From contig NC_052019.1 in the NCBI RefSeq assembly GCF_015832195.1, positions 50,657,016-50,721,015 of the forward strand: 64,000 bases of DNA. The letters are read 5' to 3'. The DNA is from Motacilla alba alba. Lineage: Eukaryota > Chordata > Aves > Passeriformes > Motacillidae. The notes beneath the pieces are model-generated. The model saw nothing but the letters and a program-made list of their open reading frames with translations, was not told the DNA's origin and did not search any database. This document shows positions 48,301-61,529 of the stretch, piece after piece (within the stretch, counting starts at the first letter, position 1; each line of letters opens with the position of its first letter). The position numbers and the translations under genes are program-made.

Positions 48301-49129
48301 TGCTATTCTGTACCCAAAAAAGGCTCATGTTCTAGAAGGCCACAAGATATGAAAAACAAACTCATGGGTTTGAGAAAGTAGAGCCATTTAGTGAGTCAAT
48401 GTTAGCAGGGGGCAGACAATTTATTAACTGTCCATTTACGGTGACAAGCTCCTAAGTGCAAGAGCATGAAAATTAAATTCAACAAGATCTTTAATTATCT
48501 TATGTGGTCACTTCATATTATATTCTCTCACAATGTATCACTCACTAATGTTGCTATATGGTACCACAAAATGTTCATATTTAATCAAATCACAAGCAAA
48601 ATGCATGAAATTCTAAAGATTATTTTCCATATGCCGCTACATATCTGTCAATAACTACATTCCTGAGTTTTGGTCAGATGGCACTGATGCCTGAGAGGAC
48701 AGGAACAGTACACTGTATTGTTAAATTCCCCACTAAGGCTTAGCTTCAGTAATTCAGCTTTCATTACAAATGCTAAAATTCAGTAGTAACTGAATTTAAA
48801 ACTCAAAAAAACCCAAAAACACCTCTACCCTCAGAATATGTGAAAAATGTTATTTCTTGAGCTTGACAGGAAAATGAAAATAAGGGAGGGATGGAGGAGA
48901 GAATCAAGATACTGTTCCCATTACACAGTATCTGTGGAAGGATTATTTCAAGTTAGAAAGCTACCAAGAAATGGAAAAAAAAAAATCTTACATGTTGAAC
49001 AGTAGTTCCTGCTTCCCATGAAAGCCATCTGTTCTGTGTATGTACATGGTTTGAAAGACATTCCCAGGATTGTGTCAAGCCAAAGGAATCCCCACTAGAG
49101 TTACAGAAATATAAACTCCCTTCACAGTG
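45396..49129. other. Unique non-coding sequence
   Basis: About 3.7 kb contain no recognised gene, RNA or transposon. The longest frame is 47120-47431 (+, 103 codons) with no domain. The short segment 47890-47995 ('aaatcgacctgctaatgaaa', 'aattcgagtgg') retains two CpGs and could be regulatory, but this is weak. Confidence 0.5.
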
Positions 49130-49290
49130 GCAGGAGAGCGCTAAAATGCAGCTCTGAGGACGTGTATAGCTCCACCCGCCTCAGGACCATAACAGTCCTG
49201 CTGGCATTCCAGGCATTACGCGGGATTTTCCCATCTGATATTGGGTTATGAGAACTGCAGCTTTAGCAGGGATAACATTGCAGTACTTTG
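49130..49290. promoter_or_regulatory. Candidate conserved non-coding block
   Basis: CpG-retaining segment ('gagagcgc', 'ggacgtgt', 'cacccgcc', 'cattacgcgggattttc') in AT-rich surroundings, with no repeat similarity. The 'gcgggattttcccatc' core resembles E2F- or Rel-type sites, though such matches are frequent by chance. Confidence 0.28.
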
Positions 49291-52200
49291 AATTAGAAAT
49301 TCTTCAGATGAGTCTAAGGCGAGAGCTCCACTCTTCTCTATTGCAAAATGGCATCATCATCCTTTCTCCCATTTGCAGCTGACATGAAAAATGCCTGGAA
49401 AATATTTTTGAAATAGGATTAAGTCCATAACACAGTTTTTGCCATTACTAATTTTAATGGGAGTGGGACATGGCACAGTTTGAATAATACACTTGCTCCA
49501 CATTCATTTCCAAACTCTGGAAACGGGAGTTGAAAACAGAAGTCTAACAATTAATACTTGTATAAGAAGGACAATCCTTCCTGTGGGCCTGGCATTTTTG
49601 CAATCCCTTGTCTATTACTCAACTGAGTTCAAATTGCAATTATTTTTCCTAGGGAGCAATTAAATACTGCTACCAATGTTAAGCATAAACACAACTCTAA
49701 CTACAAGCAACGCTCAGATGACTTGCTGAGGTTCAAGGGTTCACTGCACATGAATATCCATAAATACCACTGACAGCCTTAGCAGTATAATGAACTTTGC
49801 AGCAACTCATGCAGGCAGGCTACACAATACAAGAACATAATGCCCCAACCTTAAAGCTAGAAAGAAACCTGCAGAAGCAATTCTGAGCTACTTTTACAGC
49901 TGAAGCAGCGTGTTCAAGGAAGAAATAGTCCAATCTTGTTTGTAAAATGTTCATGTGTTTATTGTTTTTTTAAATCATTGGGTGGAATCAAAGAGTAGAA
50001 ATGAAGGAAACATGAACTTTATGTAAAGATGGTCAGTTCTGCTGATTTATCACTCCAATTAGCAATGTTTTCTTACCTCCATTAACTTAAACATGCAACA
50101 TTACAAGTTAAACACCCTGTGCTTTTTAAGGCATCAGATAATATTTTATCTTTAAAGTGCTTACATTTTTTTCTCACAAACACTGGCCACAGTATCACAC
50201 AGCCTCCCATAAGCAGATATTTCTGGCATCTCTTGCAATACATGCCCTGCTCCCAGCTCAAAAATCAGATCTGTGTTAAAGAAACACTCTCTGTTTGAAA
50301 TCTAGGGAATACATTTAAATCATTGGTTTTGTTTAACTTCACTATTTTCTTAGTTGCCAAGATGCTGCTCCTCTACTTCTGTGGAGCTGCAGCACAAACA
50401 ATAGAGGAAGCTTCTATACAGATCTGCATACTTGGTAAATGCTTCTAGCAAAGGCAAGCACATAGAAAATACAGCATCTTTTCAACCAGGTCCAGGCTTT
50501 AGGAATGCTAAGGGTTGATTAAAGTTACTTTTTAAAAGACTTATGAACTGGGAAGGTGTATGGGGTTTAAGTCAATGGTGGTTTTCCACGTACAAACATT
50601 AACAACTGTATCCCTTCATATCTTCTTGAGCTTGACCTGGTAGGAAACTTTTTCAAGGTGCATTTTGCTGCTTTTCAAGTCACACAGAAAGCTATCACAT
50701 CCGTTTCTCTCTTCTGAAAGGTTGTCACTCCCTACAAAACTCGTCACAAAACTAGAGTGAGCTGCCTGAGACCTCCATCTATTCCACAGACAAGTCAGCT
50801 GGGCTTAGTTTAAACAGCCTTCAGCAGCAGCTTAAAGCAAGATATCTGAGCTTACACCAAAGCAGATGAGGAGCACTCAGCAATCTTCCCACCTCTCTTC
50901 AAGCAGTAATCAGCAGCAGATAAGCAGTAATGGATTAAGACCAGCACATCTGTTCCAGCAGCAAGCATCTGTCTGTATTCTACTTTATCAATCTACGGAC
51001 CTGCAGTTCCTCACTGTAAGGGACTCAGTGTTATTATCTATGATGCCTATCAGGCAAACTAATAATTTTCAGTGCTGTAAGCCCCAAATACAAGCTAGGA
51101 TGCCGATAATAACAATTTTATTACTAATTTTCTTTCTTGTATTTAACATTAGATGAGCAGCCTGCTAAAGTTAACAGACCCTTCTGATCTTGACTCAGTT
51201 CACATATTGATTGGTGATCATACACCGAATCTCCACAAGCGTTTGCTATGGTCTGAATAGCTTTACTAATCTCTACTCACACATAAATACCATGGCATAT
51301 AATTAAAAATTTTTCTTATTTCCTGTGTAATCCTGGTATGGGGAAGTGTTTGCCAGATGGATCATGATGAAAGACAGCATTTTTCAATGTCAGCTTTTCT
51401 TTTTTTCCTCAGTTAGGAGGTGCTTCTGCACAGATCCAAAAAGCTGCTTCAGCCACTGACCAACCTGAACCAGAGATGCTAATCCGTTTGTTTTTTTTGC
51501 CACAACAGGCCTCACCTTCATGCAGAAACACCCAAAAGTCATGCTATTTTTGCATCTGACTCCTCTCTGCCATGATGAGGAGAAATTCTGTCTTTAGCAA
51601 GAGGATGAATGCGCATCTCTCTGAGAGCCCACCAGAAGAGAATGTGCAGGGAAGCAACCACAGTTCACTGGCACATCTGGCCTACCCATGAGCACACAGT
51701 CTTTTAGGAGAGAGAGAATTGGGGTCTAGATAGCAAACTGAGTGACTCAGCCCCTGCTGATCACTAATTTTAAGTGAAGAATGAGTTTGTAATTCCAGGA
51801 AAAACAAATCAATATCGTGGCTGTGCCATCTGCATTTTCCGTCTCCAGTGATTGCCTCTTCAGTGCTTCAAGTTTCTCTGGGTGGTTTTGGCAGTCCTTT
51901 TAACATATCACCTTGCAGCGGATCATGATCTCTTTAAAACCTCTGCAAGGGGTTTTCCCCAGATAGATGGAGCACTTACCACGAGCCTCTTCAGTGGCTG
52001 CAGTAACATGACATTAACAGCTTAGTCCCAACTTTTCTTTCTTGCTCTCCAGAGCTATCCAACCATACTCACAAATACCTTTGTAAAGGAGGATCTGAGT
52101 GAGGTATTTATCATTGGCGTAGGGTTGAAGAGCCCTCTAACCCTCCTAGGACACAGGCTATTGTGAAGAAGGTGGTGCTACCTGCGTTCTTCACACCTCT

Positions 52201-54046
52201 GTGCTTGGACAAGTTTATAAGTCTGAAAACTGGCAAAATGACATGTAGCTGTTTGAATATCCCAAGTCCTTCTCCAGTAACTAAAAGGCTGTGAAACCAG
52301 TGATAGCATTTTGCTTCAGGGCTGATATGTGACAATTATTAAAATAATAGACTGAGACAGTGCGTTATGCATGGATGCAATGAATTTATATGCACAGGAT
52401 GCAAATATTGTCTCAAAGCTAGAGGCAAGCAGAGAACTATCTCAAAGCAAGATAAAGAGCTGGCTAGGCAAGAGGCCCTGCAGTGGTGTCCCACTGTGAA
52501 AGTCAAGCCATCCACTGGCCAAATGCGGTCACTCTCAGTGGCCAGAGTGTTTGTGACCTCGAATCCCAGCCAAATATCACACAGAGGATAATCCTACAAT
52601 AACACCAATATATTAAATAAGCTGACAAATATATAAAATGAGCTCCCAAAAGTAACTAATCCTGCTTTTAAATAACTAACAAATGAAAGAATGAAGAAAA
52701 AAATATTCAACTTGTTAAAGTCAGGCACGATGAATTAGTGCTGTTTCTCAGAACTGTTACCAAATCAAGATGTTACTTCCATGTTTCCTTAGAGGTAATT
52801 GTTTACCTTTTAAAGAGCAGTATTTTAAAATAGGAGTCAAAGTATAAAAGCATAGTCACCATGATGTTTAAAAATTTTACTGCAACAAAGGATATTTAAC
52901 TTCCAGGTTACATTTTGGTGCTGACAGCCTGCCTCTAGCAGAGGAGAGAAAAAAAAGTATACTAAACAACTCCTAGGACAAAAATTATATACACTGAGAA
53001 TTTGGATTCAAAACCTTGGCAGTTTTGGATACTCATTACTCCATGAGCCAGACAACTCCAAAATGTGTAGTTCTTGTTCAAAAGCTCCTGTGTTCCATAA
53101 TGGAGCATCTTGATTCTTTAACTTGGTAGTCTTGATCTAAATTCTTGATAAATGGACCCATAAAGGCCTTGACAACTTGGAGGGGTTTTTTTTGGTATTT
53201 TTTTTCTCCAAAAACATTACTGAAGCAGGTAATGATAAATTCAAGGAAACCACCTAACAATACCTTAAACAGTTTAAATCTTCAGTAAGACTTTAGGGCA
53301 GTCATACCTTAAAAAAAGTCATAAACCTTAAAAAAAAGATGACAAATAAATAGAAGTCAATAGCCAGCAGTATTACAGATTCAACTTAGTATCTTCACAG
53401 ATATTCAAAAAGGCATGAGCTTTCACATCCAAGTCCTATCAAGAATCAACTCCAAGCAAAAATCAACATGAAATACTGGCCTTGCCTGAAAATACAAGTC
53501 ACAGGATTCAGCACTGGACACCATGTAAAGGAATGTTAACATGCAAATGGTCAAAGACAATCTTGAACGAAAGAGTGGAGTTTCTACAGTAGAAGTCTCT
53601 GCAACAATTGCCCAAATTGATTCATCCTGGTATCACTTAAGAACATTGTTTCTTGTCAACAGTACAGTACCTACAGTCCCACTGTATTTGCAAGCTCCAA
53701 ATAATTTTTTTTTGGCTGTGGAGTGAAAAGAAATCATCTAAATTAATAGTGTACAACATGATTTGTCCCATTTACTGGCTACCTAATGTCCATCAGTTGG
53801 GGTCAGTATCTGTGACAAATGACTTTGTCAGTAAATGGAGAAGTTATCAGTTTTTATTGTTCTAAAGTGATTTCTAGAATTTTTAATCCAGCTTCTTCAT
53901 TCTCTATACAACTGTATGACTCTTTCCTACTGCTCAGTCTTTTCTGCCCTACCACTTATTTGTTCAGCTACTGATCTCCTATATGATATCCAGCTGATAC
54001 ATTTTTTCCTCTGAACTGCTGAATGTAAGAGGCAGGAAAAAACAGA
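49291..54046. other. Unique non-coding sequence
   Basis: About 4.75 kb contain no recognised gene or transposon. Open frames stay under 97 codons. At 53215-53243 lies a 29-base stretch that resembles 28809-28837. Confidence 0.5.
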
Positions 54047-54062
54047 TTTTTTTTTTTTTTTT
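54047..54062. repeat. T16 homopolymer
   Basis: Sixteen consecutive T between 'aacaga' and 'aatactc'. Confidence 0.85.
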
Positions 54063-57000
54063 AATACTCACATTCTAGATTACAAGAGGAAAAATTGCTT
54101 CCTAAAAAAGTTCTGGATGATTCACAGCAACCCTTTGTACATTATGAGCCTCAACTTAAAAATTGTTGTTTACAATCTACATTTGAGACATGAGTAGTGC
54201 AATTAAATGGGACCATTTGACAGCATTAGCTGCTTGCTTTCACATCAGCAAAGCTGGACTCTCTGCAGCAAACACCTATAAACCAAAGAAATGGACTTAG
54301 CATTTCAAGGCACCTGAGCAAGAACAGAATCATGTTTCAGATGTGGAATTCCACGTTCGCAGAAGAGTGGCAGTGTCTCTGTGGCATGAGTGATTTTTAT
54401 TCAGTTTCTAGAATGCATGCAATCATTTCAAAGACTCTAAAACAGTCTCTACAATTGAATTGCTATTCTGATACTACTGACACTCAGCAGAGGGAGGAGG
54501 ACCACTTTGGGAGACATGCAGGTCTTGCCACACTAAAACTTGGACAGAAATTCCTATATAGGATGATTCACATTCAGAGTTGGATTTTCACAGATTAAAA
54601 GCTTCATTTTAGGAGTTTCTACCTCTAGTTTACAGAGCAATAAGGAGCAAATATGTTGATACTTTCCTATGGCAATCTAGCAGTAACTAGATCTGGAACC
54701 AAAAGGATCTGAAGTAAACCATGAAACCTGAGACTCAAGAGGACTAGAGATACTGCCAGAGCCACACCAGTTATTATACTTTGTGCATATTACAGACATC
54801 TCTCTAAAACCCAGTACCACAACTTGAATTGTGAGTCTGTTAATTAACACCCCATACCCATAATAGTCACAATCAGGAGACATTTGTGCAGAAACCATGG
54901 AATTACCTGGGAATCCTTCACCTAAAGCCAAGCAGACAGAAATCCAATTAACTCCCCAAATAAAAAAGCTTTTCACATGTCTCAGAAGTTATTTCAACTC
55001 TCCCATTGTTTTCATTTGGACTCACAAACAAACAGAGCTCAGCAAAACCTTGAAGCTATCACTATTCCAGGAAATGTGCTAATAAGCCAGAAGAGTGGGG
55101 GGCCTAGACACAACTTTGAAGTCACCCCTTTACACAACAGCATCTTAATTACCAAGAAAAGGAAAGGCACTGGAGTCACACTTGCAATAGACACCATTTG
55201 TAAGGGCTAGATGCTGCTGAGTTGATCCCTAGTTGTTATGTTCAATGACAAGTTAGAGGAAAGATTCCTTTGGACCTCCTGAGCTTTTCAGGATTTCAAC
55301 TTTTTGCCTTTTTTTTCCCTGCTACTGTACATGGAGACATTTTTCTGCTTTAAACACCTGCAGTCTTGTACCTTAAAGATTATGAGAGAAAAATCTAAGA
55401 ATGTTTGTGATGCAGGCAAACCCTTGGATGCATATCCCGTTTCTGAAAAGTTTGGGGATTGCTTCTCACTGTGTTGCAGAAGTCCTTCCTAGTATGATGC
55501 TCATCCAATGCCAGGAAAGAGAACTGCAATTTCCTCTCCCTTGCCACATAGGCATTGCAGAGCACCTATATGGCAAAGGGGCAAATAGCAGCAAGACAGC
55601 TTATGACTGTGTTCATTTTATGTTTTCAGTCTGTTTTAATAATAAAAGCCAGAGCTTTAGATAATCTCTTAAAAACACAGATGATTTGAACAGAAAAATG
55701 TCTTGATTTCTTTTTTTCCCCCCCTACCAGTCTGAGTTTTCAGACTTCTCCCTAATTCAATGAGGATTAGAAACTTTATTTTGCCTTACTGCATTAAAAC
55801 AGTTTCCTGTGACCATTTGAGTGTGGACAGTAGGAATATATGACAAAGAGCAAGGACTGTGAGGCTAATGATGTGGTTATAAATGCTGGCAGCTCTGGGC
55901 ATCCATTCAGAGCACTGCAGGGGAATGCTGACAAGTTTGCCATCTTATCCTTCAATTTCCTATTGAAAATGGTAGTTCACTGACATCTATTAAAGAAAAA
56001 TCTTTCAAATGGAACTTTCTAACACATTCTTCACTGTAATATCAGGACCTCATCTCCTGCATGTGAGCTGACTTCTTGGGCGTGAGGATCCCAAACAGAC
56101 GACTTGAGTGTTGTATGACATTATCTATTCACACTGAACCACCAGCAGCATTTTCAGCAGGAAGAAAGGAAGGACCCTAGGGACCATTTGGAATGGGTAG
56201 GAAAGCCTGAAATGAACATCCTGCATTGCTGGCATCTCACAGTTTCCAAGTTCTCTGGATGTACAACAGGGATACTCACACCTATCTGTGGCACTAGTAA
56301 ACACACCACAGGAAAATGACCTGGATGTGTGGCTTCAGCACACAATAGTAACCACATCAATATAGCAGGGGAAAAAAATATCTGCAACAGGAGAGTCCTG
56401 GGGATCTGTGGAAATGCTGAGACAGATGCCACTGAAGAAGTGATCTTTTGTGCCACCCTTTTCAAATAAACATAAAGGAGCCACGAGTGCCACTATCAGT
56501 TCCTGAGTGACCTCATCTGAACACAGAAGGAATAGTAATATAATTAAACTACTATAAAACATCTTTCCCTTCCCACCCCTTTTAGATTCTAGGGAATTGT
56601 GTGCATTCATATTACTACACAAGTTTGACAGACTCCTTCAGCAACCTATCAGTAGTTAAATTTCAGCAGAATTGGGATTCTGATTTCTGCAAGGCTGCAG
56701 CTTGCCTCCTGTGTAGGCACAAGAGGGAAAAAAAAAAAGGGAAGTATATCATTTTCCCCTTGAACAGCAGCCAGCAGAAGTGAGCTGTCAGGCCACTGGA
56801 CAAGATGAGTACTTGATGTGAAATGTCCTCCAGGACACAAGGAGCCTTCGTCATTTACCCTTCACCTTTGCATCCCTTTAAAATATTTGTAAAACAAATC
56901 CCGTGTTTTGTTCCAGCTCCTGCAACTTTCTGTCCTGTGCTCTGGAATGTGAAGAGAAGATACACAAAACACCAGGGAGGCACTTGGAGAAGGAGGGGAC

Positions 57001-57629
57001 CTTCCAGGCCATGCAGCCTCCTCAAGGACAAGGCTTGCAAGCCACTTCTGTATTTGCAGTTGGCATGAAAAACTTCCAATAATCATAATAAAACATACAT
57101 TGAAACTGTCTGTGTTGTAGCAGAAATTTCAACTTCCAACTCTTCATTCTGAAATCTGTTCTTAGTCAGAGTGTTAAAAAGTTGATCCTTGCTCATATTG
57201 CCTGAACTGACTTAAGATAAACAATGCTTTTGGCACTGGATTTTGTTTGCTCGCTTGAAATTTTTGTCAGGGCCATGGAGATAAACGAGCAATGAATTGA
57301 TAAAGAATTACAGTAATGTGTTTCAACGGTTAAATATTTTGGTTTTAACTAAAATTATTTTAATCCTCGATGCACCTTATGAACTGTTTTTAACTTAAAG
57401 TAGGAAAAAGTTTTGAAATGTCTTTACAGATAAGTTCTTTGTTTTAAAGGGGGAGAAAAAAAAATAAGACATTTCAAGATAAATGGCTTATGTCTCGGGG
57501 AGTGTTAATGAGGTAAGACATTTCCAAAGAGCCTGCAGAGTGACAATAGCACACAGACTGTGGTGATTCCACAAGTGCAGAACTGCCCCCAGCAGTGAAC
57601 GCCCACTGAAGTGAAGCAAAGCACAGCCA
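54063..57629. other. Unique non-coding sequence
   Basis: No gene or transposon was recognised. Overlapping opposed frames at 54677-54976, 56154-56622 and 56823-57086 (up to 103 codons) carry no domain signature and are probably incidental. Confidence 0.5.
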
Positions 57630-57699
57630 GGAGGGAGGGAGACAGAGAGGGGGAGAAAAAGGGAGGGAGAGAGAGAGAAAGGAAGAGAAGGGAAAAAAA
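57630..57699 (+). repeat. Polypurine (GA-rich) tract of about 70 bases
   Basis: The plus strand is all A and G from 57630 to 57699 except for one C at 57643, with GGGAGGGAGA-type and GAGAGAGA units. Long purine-pyrimidine asymmetric tracts with partial mirror symmetry can adopt triplex (H-DNA) structure and often occur close to regulatory DNA. The Ser/Leu/Phe-rich minus-strand frames across it (57474-57725) are simple-sequence artefacts. Confidence 0.9.
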
Positions 57700-57739
57700 C
57701 CCCGAACTGTTGCAAGTTCATGCACCCCTATTACAAATT

Positions 57740-57900
57740 CATTTTAATTAAACAAAGAGATTATACAGACATTGCTGACAGGGATTATCAAAATAGAATG
57801 GCGCCACCTGCCCCTTGCAGCCCAATTAATTAGCAGAGAATCTGAGGTGCCAATTATCACAAAGGAATAAGAAAGGATCAGTAAACACAGCTCATGATGA
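57740..57900. promoter_or_regulatory. Strong candidate conserved regulatory block with homeodomain motifs
   Basis: The segment carries 'cattttaattaaacaaag', 'gggattatcaa' (an OTX/PITX-like GGATTA), 'ggcgccacctgcccc' (a CACCTG E-box inside a CpG-containing core), 'cccaattaattagcag' and 'gccaattatcaca'. Five distinct homeodomain-type cores in about 120 bases, no repeat signature and a GC-containing core make this the most enhancer-like block in the window by eye. Conservation was not tested. Confidence 0.38.
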
Positions 57901-59919
57901 ACTTGAAAATTAACTCTTTCAGCTCACAGCTGAAGTCCCACAGCCTTATACAGCCCTGATGCTGCTACAGCCCTGATAAAAGCCCCACACTGAAAAAACA
58001 CAACAGGCTTCTCCAGATCCCTCTTTCCCATGGTTTTGTGAAGTATGACCACTCCTGTCCTTCATTAAGCTCCCAGGGCACTTTGGAAATATATGTCACT
58101 AAATTACATAGCAGAGAAAGTCATTTAAGATTGAAAATGTTTCTCAAAACAAAAGACAGACTTCTTACTGTGTTTTGAGGTATGTCAGGAAAATGTAGAT
58201 CACTTCTCATGCCATACCATAGAGATTTTAAGATGAATCCCTGAGTAGAATTCCAGTTACTGACAGATAACAGATAAAAGTTTTAATTTTCTAGGAAGTA
58301 GGTATTGCTCATAGGAGCTTGACTCCTTCTCTCCCTCCCCACATAAGAATCTTGTTTTTCGAGCTCTTGGGTAGGATATACCTCCAGGAGTAAAAGCATG
58401 CAAGTAGGAAGGCTCAGCAGCAGTAGCTAATTGAAATCTATTTTCCTAGGGGAATTCAGAGTCCACCAGAATATCCCAGAAATGAAACTTTTGGCTTTGG
58501 ATCTATGCAGTGTGAGCCATTACCAAAGGTAATGTCTGTGTCCAGTCTGCCTCAGCACTTGCACAGCTGGCTGGTGGTGGCCCTGGAGAGGGAAGAGCTA
58601 CTGCCATTTGCCCTTCCCTGGTATAAACACCATATCACTTTTAGCAGAACTTTGTCCTCCTTCTAGAAGGTTCAAAATTGTACCTGCCCTCAGTCTATGG
58701 ACTTGAAGCTGTGTCATAAAGAGGAATCAGTAAGTACCCCATATGTGGGGCCTCAGGATTTTTTCCAGTTGTTGGAGGAAACACACTGAGGAATGACACC
58801 TTCAACTTCCCCTCCTCAGAAGAGTAATCTGCTGCCTTTCGGGGCAGGCAGTGCTAGCATGCCTTATGCAAAATTATAATCACAGCTTAACCCTACTTCA
58901 TGGTTTCCTGGAGGCCATAAAAAAAATGAACAATGCAATGCAAAGCAATGGAAGCAAGAGGCAACCTTTTTAAGTTGTTTTTTTTTTTCTGAAAAATAGA
59001 ATTTCTGTTGAGGAATGTTTGCCTTTCCACTATGCATATGCTCATTTTACAGTTATATTGACAGCTGCCATAAGTATTATACAGAATGATAAACTTAGCT
59101 TGTAGAGCTAAGCAACTCAATACGAAAAGGGTGGATGAATCCTCAGTTATCCAAGTGTAAAGTCTGTCTTTGCTGGATTTGAGTGTCACATCTTCAATTA
59201 AACTCCTGTCTTTGTGCTATTTCTTCTCTATTGCATTTGAAATAGAAAGAAAAAAAAAAAAGGTGGTTTACACGACAAACCATGTCATTAAATATCAGTT
59301 AGGCAAAAACTGTATTGACTCAAATGGGGAAAAAATGAATCTCAGAAGTTTGGAGTTTACTGTTAACATTGTTCAATACTCCTGTAAATAAATATGAGAA
59401 CAGGGTACTACAAGCATAGAGTGAAGCACCTACAATGCAACTGGATTTAAATTAATCATGCTAGTGATGTCGCATGATATATAATTGCACTCCTATATCT
59501 AGAACTGCAAAACAAAGTCCGAATACTTCAACAATGCAAACTGTGAAGTACAACAAGTTTAATAAGCAAATTTGCTTGCAATGCCAAGCTCCTCTTCTTT
59601 TCTAAAGTGCCTTCTGGATCGTTACTCAATGGCTTTATTGTTTTGGGATCAGAAAGCGAGGACTTCAGCTCTACAATGCACAGTTTGTCACCCTTTGGAT
59701 AAAGGAGCTGTGAACCAAAGCAGCGGGACATACTTGCATTTAACACAGTGTGCTCTGAAGAGTGGAGCACATGCTGGCAGGACTTGAAAGCCCTGAAATG
59801 CCAGCCAGTTCCTCCACTTAAATTGGTGAGACCTCCACATACCTGTGGGGTGTGAAAAGGCCCTGGTGCTCATCATTCTGCATTAGGATTGAGTTCATCT
59901 TATCAAATGGGCCTTTGAG
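57901..59919. other. Unique non-coding sequence
   Basis: No gene or transposon was recognised. The 98-codon minus-strand frame at 58893-59189 and the frames at 59528-59787 have no recognisable product. Confidence 0.5.
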
Positions 59920-60130
59920 CATATTGTGGAGTAATTTACCAACCGAAAAAATCATAACGATTTTCCACTTCATTTACCTCAACAGTAGCTACGTAATGTC
60001 AATAGTTTTAAACATTTAATTAGACACACCACGTGTTTTATGCTCTACTAATTACATAAAATTGTGCTCAATAATTTTCTTCCCATTGAAACAAACCTTA
60101 AGCAGCTGTTAAAACACTAATTAGGTGAAT
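59920..60130. promoter_or_regulatory. Candidate conserved regulatory block
   Basis: AT-rich, repeat-free DNA with 'tttaattagac', 'ctactaattac', 'acactaattagg', the palindromic E-box 'caccacgtgttt', and CpGs in 'caaccgaaaaaatcat', 'cataacgatt' and 'ctacgtaatg'. Three TAATTA/TAATTR cores within 130 bases and unusual CpG retention suggest a developmental enhancer. Confidence 0.35.
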
Positions 60131-61125
60131 GCTTCCACGCTGTGCGTCTGGCTGGGTGCCAAGCGCATTCCTCCCAGTGGTGAGCGGGGTTTTTCCAGTG
60201 TCCATGATGCAACCCTGAACGCACGTCAATCTCTGCTGCACCACACAACTGAGAGTGAACTCCAAACATTTATTTTGGCCCACACCTTAGAAAACTAACA
60301 TTATATATATATATAAAATGCAACAGTTCAGAAAGCTGTTCAATTATACTGGGCTCTTAGTTTTCTGTGCTTCCATTTTTATCTCCAAAGAGCAGCTAAA
60401 TTTGACACAGAGCTTGTCATTTGCAATCTCCTATGAAATCAGCACTTTTTATTACATTGGAGCTACCTTACAGACATTATCTCACAATCCAGTCAAATAA
60501 AAATGCATTGCTGAGCCTGATACAAATGAGGCCTTTAGTACTTCGATACTTTAGGGTGATTTTGTTCCTAAAATGTTTTAGGAAGTTATATGAACCACAG
60601 TTATCCATGCATACAGTGGCAAGGGCTGGGAAAATATTTTTTGTTTTTCAGTTTTACACAAGAAGATAATTCAGAAAGGTTTTATTTATTTTAAATATCC
60701 TTGAGAAAGGGCATTCAAGTCTTACCATTGATGAGTTTGGTGATCCTAATGGCATCCAGAATTGAGTCAGTACCTCTGAATGTCTCAAATGGCTTCACTC
60801 AGAGCTTTAACCCTGGCTGTAACTCCAGTAAAATCAGGTTCTCTTAATTAGTGACTAAGCCTGTACAGCTGCAGGCCTAATCCTGGCATTTCTACAAGGA
60901 CAGAGGCCTGGCAGAGGGGACCAGATTGCCAATAACAGGAACTGTCTGACAGGTCCTACCTCAGCAGTCCCCCCAACCTGCCCATGCGTCTATGAACTGG
61001 GATTTTGCTCTTGACCACATCCTGATGATTCCAGATTCAGGATTTGTTCCTGAAGAATTCCTATAAGAAGAAATTTCCCATAATGGCTGTCCTCAGAAAC
61101 TCACATGTTTACTTTTATCTACATC
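60131..61125. other. Unique non-coding sequence with a short TA repeat
   Basis: A (TA)7 repeat lies at 60302-60315. The right flank of the preceding block (60135-60235) still holds several CpGs ('cacgctgtgcgtctgg', 'gtgagcgggg', 'gaacgcacgtc'), so the regulatory block may be longer than called. Nothing else was recognised. Confidence 0.45.
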
Positions 61126-61146
61126 TTTTTTTTTTTTTTTTTTTTT
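61126..61146. repeat. T21 homopolymer
   Basis: Twenty-one consecutive T between 'tacatc' and 'ggacc'. Confidence 0.85.
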
Positions 61147-61511
61147 GGACCATAATGAGTGTTCATAAATTAAAAATTCAAAAGAAAATAGGGGGTTTTT
61201 TGCCTTTGATAAATTTTTAAGCGTTATCACCTGAGTATGCTTGCTGCTTCTACAGCTATGAAAGTATGCTTGCTCTATTGCAAATTAATAGATTGTTTAT
61301 GTTCTTAGTTAATCTCTGGTCTTCAGAAATTATGTTAACGATACTTCTTTTTTAATCATTTCCAGTGATTGGTGCTCTAGATGATAATGGGTCTTCTATA
61401 ATCCATTGTACCTGTGGACTTCTTTGTTTTATGGAAAATTAGGAGGGTCAGGTCCTGGCTTCCTTTTCTAGTGCCATTAGGAGCTACATTAGGTGTACTG
61501 TTGAGTGGTTG

Positions 61512-61529
61512 TTTTTTTTTTTTTTTTTT
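61512..61529. repeat. T18 homopolymer
   Basis: Eighteen consecutive T between 'gagtggttg' and 'aacttgc'. Confidence 0.85.
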
